A stretch of 15,550 bases of DNA. It comes from Deltaproteobacteria bacterium (GTDB taxonomy: Bacteria; Desulfobacterota; Desulfobulbia; Desulfobulbales; Desulfobulbaceae). Each line of letters begins with the position of its first letter. Within the stretch, counting starts at the first letter, position 1. The notes beneath the pieces were generated by a model that saw only the letters and a program-made list of their open reading frames with translations, was not told the origin of the DNA and did no database searches. The stretch lies in NCBI GenBank assembly GCA_013151365.1, contig JAADIK010000169.1:6199-21748 (forward strand), given 5' to 3'. Positions 1-8,329 of the stretch are shown piece by piece. The position numbers and the translations under genes are program-made.

Positions 1-71
1 CGCATCTGCTGCGTTGGCAACTCGTTGATATCACACCAGGATAATCAACCTCGTTGCCGCCTTGCATCTGC
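1..71. repeat. Imperfect palindromic intergenic repeat at the window edge
   Basis: This non-coding stretch upstream of murJ is built from nested repeats. GGCAAC (16-21) and GTTGAT (24-29) are answered by ATCAAC (44-49) and GTTGCC (53-58), which gives a 6+6 bp interrupted stem around a loop of 14 nt. The octamer GCATCTGC occurs as a direct repeat at 2-9 and 64-71, and CTCGTTG at 21-27 and 50-56. The layout resembles dispersed palindromic intergenic repeats of GC-rich Proteobacteria, but only one copy is visible and it may begin before the window. No gene is recognised here. Confidence 0.45.
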
Positions 72-90
72 ACCGTTCTCGAACGCTCAC

Positions 91-117
91 GAATTCAGGT
101 AATAACCTGTTGAATTC
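91..117. repeat. Hairpin-forming inverted repeat just upstream of murJ
   Basis: GAATTC (91-96) and GAATTC (112-117) flank a tighter pair, CAGGT (96-100) and ACCTG (105-109), around the loop AATA. A bulge of about 3 nt sits on the right arm. It ends 22 bp before the murJ start and has no T-run, so it does not look like an intrinsic terminator. It could be an operator or an mRNA leader hairpin, or the edge of the repeat to its left. Confidence 0.35.
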
Positions 118-139
118 CGCTTCCAATCACACATGAAAA

Positions 140-1738
140 ATGGTCGATAAACCAAGCGCCGCAACCGGCCGGATAGCACGCTCCGCGGGAGCGGTGAGCA
201 GTGCCGTCATGTGCAGCCGAGTCCTGGGCCTGATCCGGGAACAGGTCTTTGCCGGCATGTTCGGGGCCGGTTACGCCTACGACGCCTTTGTCGTGGCCTT
301 CCGCATCCCCAACCTGCTGCGCGATCTCTTCGGGGAAGGGGCGCTGTCCGCCGCCTTTGTCACGGTGTTCTCGGATTACGACACGAACCGGGGCAAAGAG
401 GCCACCTGGCAACTGGCCGGCAATGTCCTGACCTTTTTCGCCATTCTCCTCAGCCTGCTGACCCTGGCCGGCATTTACATGACCGGCCCCATCGTCAACC
501 TGCTGGCGCCGGACTACCAGCTCATTGCCGGCAAGACCGCGCTGACCGTCCACCTGGCCCGGATCATGTTTCCCTTCCTGATTTTCGTCTCCCTGTCCGC
601 CGTGGTCATGGGCATTCTCAACACCAAGGGCCGCTTTTTCGTGCCGGCCATATCATCTAGTTTTTTCAACCTGGGCTGCATTATCGGCGGGGTCCTGCTC
701 GCCCTGCTCTTCCGCCGTCTCGGCCGGCCCGCCATCGCCGGCATGGCCTGGGGCACCCTGATCGGCGGCCTGCTGCAGCTCTTGATTCAGCTGCCCTCGC
801 TGGGCCGGGTCGGTTTTTCCTTCCGGCCCCGGCTCAACCTGCGCGACCCCGGCCTCAGGCGCATCCTGCTGCTCATGCTCCCGGCCACTGTCGGTCTGTC
901 CGCCACCCAGATCAATATTTTCGTCAACACCAACTTCGCCTCCTCCTGTGCCCAGGGTTCTATGTCCTGGCTCAACTATGCCTTCCGCCTGGTCCAGTTG
1001 CCGATCGGCGTCTTCGGGGTCGCCCTCTCCATCGCCGTGATGCCGGTTCTGGCCCGGCACGCCGCCGAACAAGACCTGGACGGCCTGAAACAGACCGTGA
1101 CCTCATCCCTGATCATGGTCCTCGGCCTGACCATTCCGGCCACGGTCGGCCTCGTCCTTCTCGCCCAGCCGATCATCCGGCTTATCTTCGAGCACGGGGC
1201 CTTCACCGGCCTTGACACCATCCGGACAGCCGCGGCGCTGACCTACTATGCCTACGGACTCTTTGCCTATTCGGCCGTCAAAATCATGGTGCCGGTCTTC
1301 TACGCCCTGGGCGACACCAAGTACCCGGTAATCGGCAGCTTCATTGTCGTCACCGCCAACATCATCATTGTTACCATGACCATTGACACCTTTCAGTACA
1401 AGGCCATTGCCCTGTCCATGTCCTGCACCATGGTCCTGGACTTTCTTTTCCTGGGCACGGTCCTGTATCACAAGCTGACCGGCTACTCGCTCAACACCCT
1501 TTTCCGGGGGACCATAAAAATTATCGGGGCGTCGGCAGTGATGACCGCCGTCCTCTGGGGGCTGAGAGCAGAACTGTCCCAATGGCTGCACGGGCCGATC
1601 CTCCTGCAGCTGGCCGGCGTCGTCCTGCTGATCGGCACCGGCGGCCTGTCATACGGCATTACGCTCCATGCCTTGAAACTCCCGGAGCTGACCGTCATTA
1701 CCGACAAAATCATTCAGCGCCTGCGCAGCAAATCCTGA
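140..1738 (+). CDS. murJ: Lipid II flippase MurJ (MviN family)
   Basis: A 532-residue polytopic inner-membrane protein of the MurJ/MviN branch of the MOP exporter superfamily. The family moves undecaprenyl-linked lipid II to the periplasmic face for peptidoglycan synthesis. The N-terminal signature is clear: SRVLGLIRE near residues 26-34, FGAGYAYDAF at 41-50, and RIPNLLRDLFGEGALSAAF at 55-73, which includes the basic residues of the central cavity. Hydrophobic segments recur to the C-terminus, as expected for about 14 helices, and the length is normal. The ATG at 140 is the first possible start because a stop lies just upstream in frame; no strong Shine-Dalgarno sequence is visible. An alternative GTG at 194 would delete residues that usually precede the first helix. 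The 3' end overlaps the convergent rsmE by 25 bp. Confidence 0.95.
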   Translation: MVDKPSAATGRIARSAGAVSSAVMCSRVLGLIREQVFAGMFGAGYAYDAFVVAFRIPNLLRDLFGEGALSAAFVTVFSDYDTNRGKEATWQLAGNVLTFFAILLSLLTLAGIYMTGPIVNLLAPDYQLIAGKTALTVHLARIMFPFLIFVSLSAVVMGILNTKGRFFVPAISSSFFNLGCIIGGVLLALLFRRLGRPAIAGMAWGTLIGGLLQLLIQLPSLGRVGFSFRPRLNLRDPGLRRILLLMLPATVGLSATQINIFVNTNFASSCAQGSMSWLNYAFRLVQLPIGVFGVALSIAVMPVLARHAAEQDLDGLKQTVTSSLIMVLGLTIPATVGLVLLAQPIIRLIFEHGAFTGLDTIRTAAALTYYAYGLFAYSAVKIMVPVFYALGDTKYPVIGSFIVVTANIIIVTMTIDTFQYKAIALSMSCTMVLDFLFLGTVLYHKLTGYSLNTLFRGTIKIIGASAVMTAVLWGLRAELSQWLHGPILLQLAGVVLLIGTGGLSYGITLHALKLPELTVITDKIIQRLRSKS

Positions 1739-2457
1739 GCAAGCTGTAGCTGAGAAAGCAGGGCCACAACCGCCGTATCGACGTGCAGAATCCGGGTCCC
1801 CATGGAAAAGCCCCGGAAGCCGCGGGCCTTGAAACACTCCGCCTCGTAGTCGCTCCAGCCCCCTTCCGGGCCGATGGCCAGGACCGGGTCGCCCCGGATC
1901 TCCCCGGCCGCGAACAGGTCCGGCAGGGTCGCCGGTTCATCGGGATGGGCGAAGAGACGGCAGGCGGGGACGAACGAGGGTACCACGTCTTCAATAAAAG
2001 GCTTGAACCGGTGATGGAGGAAAACCTCAGGCAGCCGGGTATCCATGGCCTGCTCAAGCCCCTGAACCAGGAGCGCTTCGAGGTTGCCGGGTTGCAGCAG
2101 GGTGGTCTGGAAAAACGACTTCTGCACCCGGCGGGAACGGATAAGATGAAACCGGCGCACCCCCAACACCGTGGCCTGCTTCAGCACTCGCCGCAGCATG
2201 ATGGGACGCGGCAGGGCCAGGATCAGCTCCACCCCGCCGGCCGCCGGCGCGGGTTCCGTCAGGGTCACCTCCAGTTCAACGCAACCGCCCTCGACCCGGC
2301 GAACCCGGCCGCTCCCCCGGTCGCCGTTGATCATGCCGAGGCGCAGGCTGTCTCCCGGCTGCAGCCGGAGGACGGTCAGGATATGCCGGGCCCGGCGGTC
2401 CGTCAACCGGAGGCGGGAGTCTTTGAGTTCGTGTCGGGCGAAGAGAAGGAGATTCAT
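1714..2457 (-). CDS. rsmE: 16S rRNA (uracil-1498-N3)-methyltransferase RsmE
   Basis: A 247-residue SPOUT-class RNA methyltransferase. The family uses S-adenosylmethionine to methylate N3 of U1498 in 16S rRNA within the small subunit. The N-terminal PUA-like part contains RRARHILTVLRLQPGDSL (about residues 21-38). The C-terminal trefoil-knot part carries LAIGPEGGWSDYE, the AdoMet-binding loop typical of RsmE, and ends with LHVDTAVVALLSQLQ, corresponding to the usual LR-x-ETA-x-x-A region. The length is typical. Its ATG is preceded by only a weak AGG. It is divergent from waaA across 128 bp and converges on murJ with a 25-bp coding overlap, so the two stop codons lie inside each other's genes. 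Confidence 0.93.
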   Translation of the reverse strand: MNLLLFARHELKDSRLRLTDRRARHILTVLRLQPGDSLRLGMINGDRGSGRVRRVEGGCVELEVTLTEPAPAAGGVELILALPRPIMLRRVLKQATVLGVRRFHLIRSRRVQKSFFQTTLLQPGNLEALLVQGLEQAMDTRLPEVFLHHRFKPFIEDVVPSFVPACRLFAHPDEPATLPDLFAAGEIRGDPVLAIGPEGGWSDYEAECFKARGFRGFSMGTRILHVDTAVVALLSQLQLAQDLLRRR

Positions 2458-2476
2458 TGAATTTTACCTGCTCGGT

Positions 2477-2504
2477 TTGACAAATATGCTGGCCGGAAGA
2501 TAAT
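2477..2504 (+). promoter_or_regulatory. Sigma70-like promoter for waaA-comEC
   Basis: TTGACA (2477-2482) matches the -35 consensus exactly. It is followed after 16 bp by GATAAT (2499-2504), one mismatch from the -10 consensus. Transcription would begin near 2511 and leave a leader of about 75 nt before waaA. The site lies in the divergent gap between rsmE and waaA, where a promoter is expected. Assigned by motif only. Confidence 0.55.
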
Positions 2505-2585
2505 CTTGTAGCAGTACGAGTTCACCAGCACCTCATCTTCGCCCGGCCGGTTGAGCGGACCAAAAATACAGGGTACACATCCTTT

Positions 2586-3896
2586 ATGATCTTCGTCTAT
2601 AATTTTCTGCAGATTCTCTTCCTGGTCATCGGCCTTCCCCTGCTGGTGCCGCTGGTTCTCGGCCGGCGGAAATATCGCGGCCGGATCATGACGCGGCTCG
2701 GTTTCGGCCCGGCCGGGCTCCTCGCCGCCGGGCCGCCGGGCCGGGGAAAAATCATCTGGATCCACGCCCTGTCCGTCGGCGAAGTCACTTCCGCCCTGCC
2801 CCTTGTCCGCGGGATCAGGGAGAGGATGCCGACCGTGGTCATCATCTTTTCCGCCGCCACCCGGACCGGCATGGAGGTAGCCAAACAATACATAAAACCC
2901 TTTGTCGACCAGGTCGTGCCGGCGCCGCTTGACCTGCTCTTTGCCGTCAACCGGTATATCCGGACCATCCGGCCGGATCTCTTTATCCTGGTTGAAAGCG
3001 ATTTCTGGCCCAACTGGCTGCATCAGCTCCGAAAATACAACATCCCGGCCATGCTGGTCAATGGCCGGATGTCGGACCGCTCCTTTCGCCGCTACCGGCG
3101 TTTCGGGTTTTTCTTCAAGCCCATGTTTCGCTGCCTGACCCTGCTCTCCATGCAGACCGAAGAGGGCGCCGCGCAAATGCGGCAGCTGGGCCTGCCGGGA
3201 CAGCGCATCCTCTCCCTGGGCAACCTGAAATACGACACGGCCCCGGCCGTGCAGCAGACAGAGGACCGGCAGGAGGCCTGGCGGCAGGCGGCGCCGAACA
3301 TTATCGAGGACAGCATCGTCTGGATCTGCGGCTCGACGCACCGGGGAGAAGAAGAGATCATTCTCGACACCTATGCCAGTCTGAAAACCGGGATCGCCCG
3401 GCTCGCCCTGATCATCGCGCCGCGGGATATCGGCCGGAGCCGGGAAATCATGCGCCTGGCCGAGACCAGGGGGCTGCGGGCCGGGCGGCGGACCGCACCG
3501 CCCGAGCGGCCGGGCCGCCTGCTGATCCTCGACACCATCGGCGAACTGGCCTCGTTCTACCGCCTGGCCCGGGTCGCCTTTATCGGCGGCAGCCTGGTCG
3601 CCCAAGGCGGACATAATCCCCTGGAGGCGGCGGCCCACGGCGTGCCCGTACTCTTCGGGCCGCACATGGAAGACTTTCGGGAGATCGCCCGCGACCTCGT
3701 CCAGTGCGGCGGCGCCATCACCGTCAACTCGAAAGCCGAGCTGACAGCGGCCGTGCAGCGAATCCTGGGTGACGACCGGGTCCGGGCGACCATGTCCGCA
3801 GCGGCGGCCGGCCTGGTTGCCGCCAACGCCGGGGTCGTTGCCCGGCACCTGCACGAGATCGAACGCCTCCTGAACAACCCCTCCGGCACCCCCTGA
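2586..3896 (+). CDS. waaA: 3-deoxy-D-manno-octulosonic acid (Kdo) transferase
   Basis: A 436-residue membrane-anchored GT-B glycosyltransferase that adds Kdo from CMP-Kdo to the lipid A precursor, an inner-core step of lipopolysaccharide synthesis. One hydrophobic N-terminal anchor (residues about 1-26) precedes the N-terminal domain, which has HALSVGE at 60-66 with the expected catalytic glutamate at 66. ESDFWPNW (137-144) and NGRMSDRS (159-166) are typical of the family. The C-terminal nucleotide-sugar domain has GGSLVAQGGHNPLEAA (334-349) and GVPVLFGPHMEDF. Whether it adds one or several Kdo units cannot be told from sequence. The start is the first ATG after a sigma70-like promoter; the Shine-Dalgarno sequence is weak. 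comEC follows after 11 bp and is probably cotranscribed. Confidence 0.95.
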   Translation: MIFVYNFLQILFLVIGLPLLVPLVLGRRKYRGRIMTRLGFGPAGLLAAGPPGRGKIIWIHALSVGEVTSALPLVRGIRERMPTVVIIFSAATRTGMEVAKQYIKPFVDQVVPAPLDLLFAVNRYIRTIRPDLFILVESDFWPNWLHQLRKYNIPAMLVNGRMSDRSFRRYRRFGFFFKPMFRCLTLLSMQTEEGAAQMRQLGLPGQRILSLGNLKYDTAPAVQQTEDRQEAWRQAAPNIIEDSIVWICGSTHRGEEEIILDTYASLKTGIARLALIIAPRDIGRSREIMRLAETRGLRAGRRTAPPERPGRLLILDTIGELASFYRLARVAFIGGSLVAQGGHNPLEAAAHGVPVLFGPHMEDFREIARDLVQCGGAITVNSKAELTAAVQRILGDDRVRATMSAAAAGLVAANAGVVARHLHEIERLLNNPSGTP

Positions 3897-3907
3897 TCGC
3901 CGTCAAG

Positions 3908-6472
3908 ATGGTCCGGCTGCGTTTTTCACTGACCACCGTTCAGCGCTGGTTTGCGGGCAACCTTCTCCTGCCGGTTGTCGTCTGTTACATCCTGGGCGGC
4001 ACGGCGGCCCGCTATTTCCTCCCGAACCCCGCCGGCCTCTTGTTTACAGACCTTGCCGGCCTCATGATGCTGGCGCTGCTCTTCCTCTTCCGCCGCCGGC
4101 GTCTCGCCCTGTACCTGGTACCGGCCGTCTTTATCCTGATCGGTTTCGCCCGGACCGGCCAAGGCCTCTTGCCGCCTGGTAACCCGGCCGCCATCGCCAA
4201 CCTGCTCACCACAAGATCCAGGGTGACCCTGACCGGCACCCTGTTGCGGATGCCGGAATATAACGGCCGCATAACCAGGCTCATCATCGCAGTTGACAGC
4301 GTCCTCTTCCGCCGGCCGCGAGCCGGCGGCACCCCCAGCCCGGTGCCGGCGAGGGGGCGGGTCAGCCTGTCTTTGCACGGCAGGCCGGAGGACACAATCC
4401 GGCCGGGCGACCGGCTCCTGGTCATAGCCGTGATCAACCGGACCTATAACTACCAAACCCCCGGCGCCTTTGACTACCGTCTTTACCTGGCGGAGCGGGA
4501 CATTTTCGTAACCGGCAGAATCCCGGAACCGGCCGATATCATGGTATTCCGGGAGCCGGAAAACCCGTGGTTCCGACGGCTCCGCTTTCTTCCCGAACGT
4601 TTGCGCCAACACATTACCGCCTTTTTAGACAGCCACCTGGAGCCGGAAGCCGCCGGGCTCTACCGGGCCCTGCTCGTCGGCAGCCGGTCCGGCATCAGCG
4701 CCAAAACACTGGCGCACTTCAAGGCCACAGGCTGCATGCACCTTCTGGCCATATCGGGCATCCACATGGCCCTGCTCGGCCTGATGATCACCCTGTCGCT
4801 CACCTGGCTGATGAAGCGCTCGACCACCTTGCTGCTGCATATCCATGTCCCGACCGTGGCCACTCTTCTCGCCCTGCCGCCCCTGGTCGGCTATGCCCTG
4901 ATCGCCGGCATGAACACCCCGGTCATCAGGGCCTTGCTCATGGCCGTCCTGTTTCTCTTTGCCGTCGCCCTGCGCCGCCAGCGCTCTCTGGTCCATATCG
5001 TCGCGGCCGCCGCCCTCATTCTCCTGCTGTGCAAACCGCAGGCCCTGTTCTCCGTATCCTTTCAGCTCTCGTTTGCCGCGGTCCTGGCAATCACGCTCGT
5101 CTATCCGCGCCTCCTGGCAATCCTGGACGGCGGAGAAACGACAGCTGCAAAGGAAACACCCCGCCGGAACAAACTGTACCGGTACGTCCTGGCCGCCTTC
5201 ATGGTCTCCGTCGCCGCGACCCTGGGCGCCCTCCCTTTCCTGCTCTATTATTTCAACCGTTTCTCAACCATCGGCCCGGTCATCAACCTGCTGGTGGAAC
5301 CGCTGCTCTGTTTCTGGGCCCTGCCCATCGGCCTGCTGGCCACCCCCCTTATCTTTTTCGCCCCGGGAACGGCCGCCATACTTTTCCGGGTCGGCGCCCT
5401 GGGCATCACGGCTGCCGACAAGGTCACCTTGCTCGGCAGCCGGCTCCCTTTCGCCTCGTGCCGGACCATTACCCCGACCTCCATGGAAATCATCCTCTAT
5501 TACGCCATTCTCTGCCTCTGGCTGGCCGCTCACAAAAAAAAAGGCGCAACCCTGATCCTCCTGGCGCCCGCCCTGGTTCTTGTCGTTTCCTTTACCCACG
5601 GCTTATGGTTGCCGCACAGCGGCAGGACGACAACGGTTTCCTTTCTGGACGTCGGCCAGGGTAGCTCGACACTCATGCAACTCCCCGGGGGCAAAACGGT
5701 GCTGCTGGACGGCGGCAGTACTACCTCGGAGAACTTCGACATCGGCGAGCGGGTCATTGCCCCCTTTCTCTGGAAAAAACGGCTCTGGCACTTGACCGAC
5801 CTGGTCATCAGCCACCCGCACAGCGATCATTATAATGGAATGGGGTTTATTCTCCGGCACTTCCGGCCGGCGCGACTCTGGATCAACGGCGACCGGGATG
5901 AAGCATGGACCTACAGGAAGATTCTTCGCACAGCGGCAAGGCAAGGCGTTAAGATTATCGTGCCGCGGCCCGGACAACGCCTGGCCTCGGCGGCCGCAAC
6001 CAAACTCGTCTGCCTCGGCATGACAAGGACAGACGCTCATAACCGGTCAGGACCGGCAATCCCGCCGCCGGGCGTGTCCGTCAACGACCAGAGCCTGGTC
6101 CTGCGATTGAGTGCCGGTGCTTATGCCTTTCTGTTTCCCGGCGACATCAGCAAAACGGCCGAAAAAAAGCTGCTCGACCAACACCGGGAGCTACGGGCGG
6201 ACATCCTGCTCGCGCCCCACCACGGCAGCAAAACCTCGGGCAGCCGGGCATTTATCTCGGCCGTCAACCCGAAGATCATTATCGTGTCCGCCGGGCACCG
6301 GGGCCGGGGACGCTACCCGGACCCGGCCCACCTGAAACGCTGGCGCCGGGAAAACAGAATAGTCCTGGAAACGGCAAAGGTAGGCACGGTGACCTGTATC
6401 ACCGACGGCAAAAAGCTTGAGGTCAAAACATGGCGGGGAAAGTGGCGGCCCGGCCCGGTTATACTTCGGTAA
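3908..6472 (+). CDS. comEC: ComEC/Rec2-type DNA uptake channel protein
   Basis: An 854-residue inner-membrane protein of the ComEC/Rec2 family, which carries single-stranded DNA into the cytoplasm during natural transformation. The domains run in the usual order: N-terminal membrane helices and a DUF4131/OB-like region (about 1-200), the multi-helix Competence domain (about 240-515, with HLLAISGIHMALLGL), and a C-terminal metallo-beta-lactamase-like domain from about residue 580. The latter has LDVGQGSSTL, LLDGGS, the metal motif HPHSDH at 636-641, and HHGSKTSGS. The terminal motif reads GRYPDPAHLKRW in place of the common RYGHP form. The gene starts 11 bp after waaA and overlaps the end of the convergent pilT by 14 bp. 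Full length suggests a working gene, but competence itself is inferred only from this family. Confidence 0.93.
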   Translation: MVRLRFSLTTVQRWFAGNLLLPVVVCYILGGTAARYFLPNPAGLLFTDLAGLMMLALLFLFRRRRLALYLVPAVFILIGFARTGQGLLPPGNPAAIANLLTTRSRVTLTGTLLRMPEYNGRITRLIIAVDSVLFRRPRAGGTPSPVPARGRVSLSLHGRPEDTIRPGDRLLVIAVINRTYNYQTPGAFDYRLYLAERDIFVTGRIPEPADIMVFREPENPWFRRLRFLPERLRQHITAFLDSHLEPEAAGLYRALLVGSRSGISAKTLAHFKATGCMHLLAISGIHMALLGLMITLSLTWLMKRSTTLLLHIHVPTVATLLALPPLVGYALIAGMNTPVIRALLMAVLFLFAVALRRQRSLVHIVAAAALILLLCKPQALFSVSFQLSFAAVLAITLVYPRLLAILDGGETTAAKETPRRNKLYRYVLAAFMVSVAATLGALPFLLYYFNRFSTIGPVINLLVEPLLCFWALPIGLLATPLIFFAPGTAAILFRVGALGITAADKVTLLGSRLPFASCRTITPTSMEIILYYAILCLWLAAHKKKGATLILLAPALVLVVSFTHGLWLPHSGRTTTVSFLDVGQGSSTLMQLPGGKTVLLDGGSTTSENFDIGERVIAPFLWKKRLWHLTDLVISHPHSDHYNGMGFILRHFRPARLWINGDRDEAWTYRKILRTAARQGVKIIVPRPGQRLASAAATKLVCLGMTRTDAHNRSGPAIPPPGVSVNDQSLVLRLSAGAYAFLFPGDISKTAEKKLLDQHRELRADILLAPHHGSKTSGSRAFISAVNPKIIIVSAGHRGRGRYPDPAHLKRWRRENRIVLETAKVGTVTCITDGKKLEVKTWRGKWRPGPVILR

Positions 6473-7541
6473 AATCAACCGGCGGTTTCTTGAGAAACTT
6501 GACAAATTTCTGTTTTTCCACGCAGTTGATATAGGCATCCTCGGCGCTGATCTTTTTCTTTTGCATAAGTTCCATGAGTGCGTCATCAAGGTTCTGCATG
6601 CCGTACTTCTTGCCGGTCTGCATGACGGATGGAATTTGGTAGGTCTTACCTTCCCGGATCAGGTTGCGCACGGCCGGGGTACAGATCAGAATTTCGAGGG
6701 CCGCGACCATGCCCTTGATATCGATCCGCTTAAGCAGGGTCTGCGAGATGACGGCGCGCAGGGCATCGGCCAGGGTTGACCTGACCTGGGCCTGCTGAGA
6801 GGCCGGAAAGATCTCAACAATCCGGTCGACGGTTTTCATGGCATTCAGGGTATGCAGGGTACCGAAGACCAGGTGGCCGGTCATGGACGCCTCCATGGCC
6901 AGGGAAATCGTTTCCAGGTCCCGGAGCTCACCGACCAGGATGACGTCCGGGTCTTCACGCAGGGCGCCGCGCAGGGCGGCGGTAAAACTCTTGGTATGGG
7001 TCCCCACTTCCCGGTGGTTCACAACACACTGCTTGCTCTTGTGAACGAACTCGATAGGATCCTCAATGGTAATAATATTGTCCTTGCGGATCTTGTTGAC
7101 CTCGTCGACAATGGCGGCCAGGGTGGTTGATTTACCGGAACCTGTCGGCCCGGTAACCAGCACCAACCCCTTGGGCAGCGTCGCCAGCTTGCTGATAACC
7201 TTGGGCAGATTCAGTTGCTCGCAGGTCAGGATATCGCTTGGAATCTCGCGAAAGACGGCGCCGATACCGTATTTCTGTTGAAAAAAGTTGCACCGGTAAC
7301 GGGCCAGACCGGGGATTTCATAGCCAAAGTCCATATCGCCCAGTTCCTCGAAGACCTTGATCTTGTCCTCGGGACAGATCTCATAGAGCATGGTCTTCAG
7401 TTCCTCATTCTCCAAGACTTTGTACTTGACCCGCTCCATATCACCCCGGATCCGCAGCACCGGCTGTTGCCCGGAAATCATATGCAGGTCGGACGCGCCC
7501 TCGTCGTTCATCAATTTAAAAAAAGCATCAATCTGGGCCAT
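6459..7541 (-). CDS. pilT: Type IV pilus retraction ATPase PilT
   Basis: A 360-residue secretion-type hexameric ATPase that powers pilus depolymerisation and twitching; retraction also draws in DNA in competent cells. The N-terminal PAS-like part has GASDLHMISGQQPVLRIRG. The ATPase core shows Walker A GPTGSGKST (131-139), an Asp box IITIEDPIEF, Walker B DPDVILVGELRD (197-208) and His box TGHLVFGTLHT (221-231). RNLIREGKTYQIPSVMQTG near the C-terminus favours PilT over PilU. The frame stays open 35 codons further upstream, but the ATG at 7541 is chosen because AGGAGG lies 12 nt before it and the family begins there. It lies 43 bp after the LOG-family gene and probably shares its transcript. No other pilus genes are in the window. 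Confidence 0.93.
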   Translation of the reverse strand: MAQIDAFFKLMNDEGASDLHMISGQQPVLRIRGDMERVKYKVLENEELKTMLYEICPEDKIKVFEELGDMDFGYEIPGLARYRCNFFQQKYGIGAVFREIPSDILTCEQLNLPKVISKLATLPKGLVLVTGPTGSGKSTTLAAIVDEVNKIRKDNIITIEDPIEFVHKSKQCVVNHREVGTHTKSFTAALRGALREDPDVILVGELRDLETISLAMEASMTGHLVFGTLHTLNAMKTVDRIVEIFPASQQAQVRSTLADALRAVISQTLLKRIDIKGMVAALEILICTPAVRNLIREGKTYQIPSVMQTGKKYGMQNLDDALMELMQKKKISAEDAYINCVEKQKFVKFLKKPPVDFTEV

Positions 7542-7584
7542 GTCGTTTTTTTTCCTCCTGGTGCAAAAAAACTTTTTTCTAACC

Positions 7585-8268
7585 TTAAAAAACCACGGTT
7601 TTCCGAATATAGCTGACAATTTCGTCCGGATCGTCAAACACTTCAAAAAGATCCATATCTTCCGCGCTTATTTTGCCGGAAGCAACCAACTGTTCCCGAA
7701 ACCAGTCAACGAGGCCGCTCCAGAAGGAGGAGCCGACCAGGATGATGGGAAACGGCCTGATTTTCCTGGTCTGGATAAGGGTCAGCGACTCAAACAGCTC
7801 ATCCATGGAACCAAAACCGCCCGGCATGCAGATAAAAGCCATGGAGTATTTCATAAACATGACCTTGCGAACAAAAAAATACCTGAAGTCAAGGGGCAGA
7901 TTAACGTACGGATTGGGCTCCTGTTCGAGGGGCAGATCGATATTCAGGCCGATGGAAAGGCCCTCGGCATCGGAGGCGCCGCGATTGGCCGCCTCCATGA
8001 TCCCGCCGCCGCCGCCGGTTATAATGCCGTATCCGTGTTCGGCCAGACGCCGGGCGAGATCACGGGCCAGTTGATAATCCGGATGATCAGGCGAGGTGCG
8101 GGCCGAGCCGTAGATAGTGACGGAGGCCCTGTGGATGCTGGACAGGGTGTCAAACCCCTCCACGAACTCGGCCATGATCCTGAACATCCGCCAGGAGTCG
8201 CCCTTGACCATGTTGCTCAGAAAATACTGATGTTCCCGGCCGACTTTAAACTTGTACCCCGTACTCAT
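7585..8268 (-). CDS. LOG-family (TIGR00730) nucleotide phosphoribohydrolase-like protein
   Basis: A 227-residue Rossmann-fold protein of the LOG/YgdH-like group. Characterised relatives cleave the N-glycosidic bond of nucleoside 5'-monophosphates, including cytokinin ribotides; the substrate here is unknown. Conserved signatures are VTIYGSAR (50-57), a glycine-rich TGGGGGIMEAAN (84-95), the arginine-lysine segment FFVRKVMFMKYS (131-142) and the active-site motif PGGFGSMDELFE (149-160). The last of these is PGG-x-GT-x-x-E with serine for threonine. The ATG at 8268 is preferred because GGAG lies 5 nt upstream. An in-frame ATG at 8337, which overlaps the stop of the upstream gene as ATGGATGA, would add 23 residues and allow translational coupling. 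It sits between the TPR/GGDEF-like gene and pilT. Confidence 0.88.
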   Translation of the reverse strand: MSTGYKFKVGREHQYFLSNMVKGDSWRMFRIMAEFVEGFDTLSSIHRASVTIYGSARTSPDHPDYQLARDLARRLAEHGYGIITGGGGGIMEAANRGASDAEGLSIGLNIDLPLEQEPNPYVNLPLDFRYFFVRKVMFMKYSMAFICMPGGFGSMDELFESLTLIQTRKIRPFPIILVGSSFWSGLVDWFREQLVASGKISAEDMDLFEVFDDPDEIVSYIRKTVVF

Positions 8269-8329
8269 TTCTTCTCCATCTTCCGTCTTGGTCCTTCGCA
8301 ACCCGGGCATTGAGGATGAAGATCGAAGC

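Noticed and set aside
2454..3854. Long minus-strand frame opposite waaA
   Set aside because: It lies wholly antisense to a clear Kdo transferase and has shadow-type composition with no recognisable domain.
7542..7646. 35-codon N-terminal extension of pilT
   Set aside because: It overlaps the end of the LOG gene, is unlike PilT N-termini, and a strong AGGAGG precedes the internal ATG at 7541.
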